Assembly: GCA_044598425.1 (NCBI GenBank) | Contig: CP172536.1 | Span: 1,054,001 to 1,118,000, forward strand | DNA length: 64,000 nt | Direction: 5' to 3' | Source: JAEVLT01 sp044598425 | GTDB lineage: Bacteria; Bacillota; Bacilli; Bacillales; Cytobacillaceae | Shown: positions 63,045 through 64,000 of the stretch, one piece after another | How positions within the stretch are numbered: the first letter of the stretch is position 1 | How the letters are laid out: every line of letters begins with the position of its first letter | The notes under the pieces: model-generated | What the model saw: the letters and a program-made list of their open reading frames with translations, nothing else | Told to the model about the DNA's origin: nothing | The model's database searches: none | Program-made: the position numbers and the translations under genes

Positions 63045-63188
63045 ATGAAAGAAAAAGAAAAAGCCGAAAATGTGCGCGAAGAATTCAGCGTTGAATTCGG
63101 CGATGGTAACGGCACCAAGTTATTGGATCTTCCATTAATGGGAAAAAACAATTCAAAAAAAGCTAAAAAGAAAGATAAGCCGGTTTGA
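63045..63188 (+). CDS. Small charged protein paired with the preceding gene
   Basis: This 47-residue protein (MKEKEKAENVREEFSVEFGD, then a LLDLPLMGKNNSKKAKKKDK end) carries EEFSVEFGDG, which mirrors NEFSAEFAGG in the gene before. The two may be diverged tandem copies. No separate ribosome site is evident; the ATG follows the upstream stop directly, so translation is likely coupled. No family is recognised. Confidence 0.5.
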   Translation: MKEKEKAENVREEFSVEFGDGNGTKLLDLPLMGKNNSKKAKKKDKPV

Positions 63189-63203
63189 TGCCGGCTTATC
63201 TTT
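63171..63203. terminator. Bidirectional terminator
   Basis: A perfect 13-bp stem (AAAGATAAGCCGG / CCGGCTTATCTTT) with a 7-nt loop lies between convergent genes. It overlaps both coding ends. Confidence 0.8.
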
Positions 63204-64000
63204 AGACGATCCGAAACGGGAATATCTCCGTGTTTTCGTTTGCAGGATCAAAATATGCGAGCATGGCGGAAGGTGTCTTTTCAATTCCGCCTGTCTTCAA
63301 GTACAGAGTAAGGTCAAACGAAAGTTCTTCAAGCATCGTGTGTTTGTATAAATTTTTCTCATCTAGGTCAAGGTCTGCGAACGCCTCGCCTAAAAGCATC
63401 GGATTATTAACTATTTGACTGTATAATTCGTTTCTCCGCTTTTTCTCGAAATTGCCTTCCCACCAAGGTTTTCGCGGTTTGTATTTATGGTTTTTTAAGT
63501 AGTCATATTTCATCAAGCCTGCAATCACGTCGAAATCCGGAACGTCCTTTGATTTTAAAAACAAAAGGAGCCGGCGAAATAAGTCTTCCAGTTGATGGCC
63601 AATTCGCGCCCAGCCTTCATTGTCCCAAAACGAGCCAAACTCTTGGAAAAAGTCGAAAGGTGAAGGAAACACCTTTGATACTAAAAATTCAATCGTCTGA
63701 TCCATGCGATGATCGTTCCAATATTTCTCCAACACATCTTCCACTTGTTTGATTTTTATTATGTCATGAAATGGAAGGACATTATTGCCTAATATTTCAT
63801 ATGGAGAATGATCCATAAACGTATAGCCGTGCTCGGATGCTCTTAGGCGGAGTCCGGTGCCCCGCAGCATTTTAAGAAAGCCAAGCTGCAATTCTTCCGG
63901 CCTCAATGCAAAAACATCATTAAATGTTTTGCGGAACGATTGGTAATCTTCTTCCGGCAGCCCGGCGATTAAATCTAGATGCTGGTCAATTTTTCCGCCT
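63202..64000 (-). CDS. B12-binding domain radical SAM protein, C-terminal part (5' truncated by window edge)
   Basis: The frame is open to the window end (GKIDQHLDLIAGLPEEDYQS precedes LRPEELQLGFLKMLRG). HLDLIAGLP is a typical late radical-SAM strand. The following part (QLGFLKMLRGTGLR, then HGYTFMDHSPYEILGNNVLP) is typical of the DUF4080 tail of cobalamin-binding radical SAM proteins in Bacillaceae. The FeS CxxxCxxC motif would be outside the window. The reaction is unknown. Confidence 0.75.
   Translation of the reverse strand, partial: GGKIDQHLDLIAGLPEEDYQSFRKTFNDVFALRPEELQLGFLKMLRGTGLRLRASEHGYTFMDHSPYEILGNNVLPFHDIIKIKQVEDVLEKYWNDHRMDQTIEFLVSKVFPSPFDFFQEFGSFWDNEGWARIGHQLEDLFRRLLLFLKSKDVPDFDVIAGLMKYDYLKNHKYKPRKPWWEGNFEKKRRNELYSQIVNNPMLLGEAFADLDLDEKNLYKHTMLEELSFDLTLYLKTGGIEKTPSAMLAYFDPANENTEIFPFRIV

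Noticed and set aside
1..64000. CRISPR arrays, tRNA or rRNA genes, prophage
   Set aside because: No regularly spaced repeats, tRNA-like cloverleaf or rRNA sequence, and no phage structural genes were seen while reading the window.

Overview
The window is low-GC, Firmicutes-type DNA from an endospore-forming member of the Bacillaceae, probably Bacillus sensu lato. The evidence is a ger germination operon, an alpha/beta-type SASP gene, two tiny YjcZ-type sporulation peptides, a sigI-rsgI pair, a yoxD-like gene, ysfC/ysfD-like genes and a Bacillus-type Fnr. Genus and species cannot be fixed from the sequence alone. No rRNA, tRNA or CRISPR array was seen.

Region by region. (1) 1-9.7 kb is an anaerobic nitrate-respiration locus: the tail of a GAF/kinase-like protein, narGHJI, fnr, a decayed quinol nitric oxide reductase gene and a serine hydrolase gene. 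narH carries an apparent frameshift and norB is a deletion remnant, so this module looks partly eroded. (2) 9.7-11 kb is non-coding scar DNA with two broken pieces of IS110-family transposase and a highly structured stretch that may be an IS110 bridge-RNA region. (3) 11-21 kb holds a divergent PRD regulator and a nine-gene operon. The operon encodes a galactitol-type PTS (EIIA, EIIB, EIIC), two 2-hydroxyacid dehydrogenases, a split UxaA-type dehydratase, a DgoD-like dehydratase and a KDPG-type aldolase. No sugar-acid kinase is present, which suggests that a (keto)sugar acid is phosphorylated during PTS import and then degraded to pyruvate plus glyceraldehyde-3-P. (4) 21-31 kb holds an aminotransferase, a YunD-like phosphoesterase, OsmC, a YoxD-like SDR, and an IclR regulator upstream of a glcE-glcF-glcD glycolate-oxidase-type operon. 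(5) 31-44 kb covers the cell envelope and central metabolism: a two-component system, DedA, PEP carboxylase, a CwlO-like endopeptidase, GtrA plus a GT2 glycosyltransferase, a GT28-like glycosyltransferase, a polysaccharide deacetylase and a DedA-PAP2 fusion whose phosphatase half looks dead. (6) 44-57 kb is rich in sporulation and stress genes: the ger operon, YjcZ peptides, a YkvA protein, an FtsH-like protease, RF3, a DUF5667 protein, sigI-rsgI and a SASP. (7) 57-64 kb holds a second glycolate-oxidase pair (GlcD and GlcF), a DUF3905 protein, an intact DDE transposase, a Bacillus structured repeat, two small charged proteins and the end of a B12-binding radical SAM gene.

Gene starts were moved from the longest ORF to the best ribosome-binding site where the sequence allowed. 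Functions come from recognised motifs and remembered family sequences, not from database searches.
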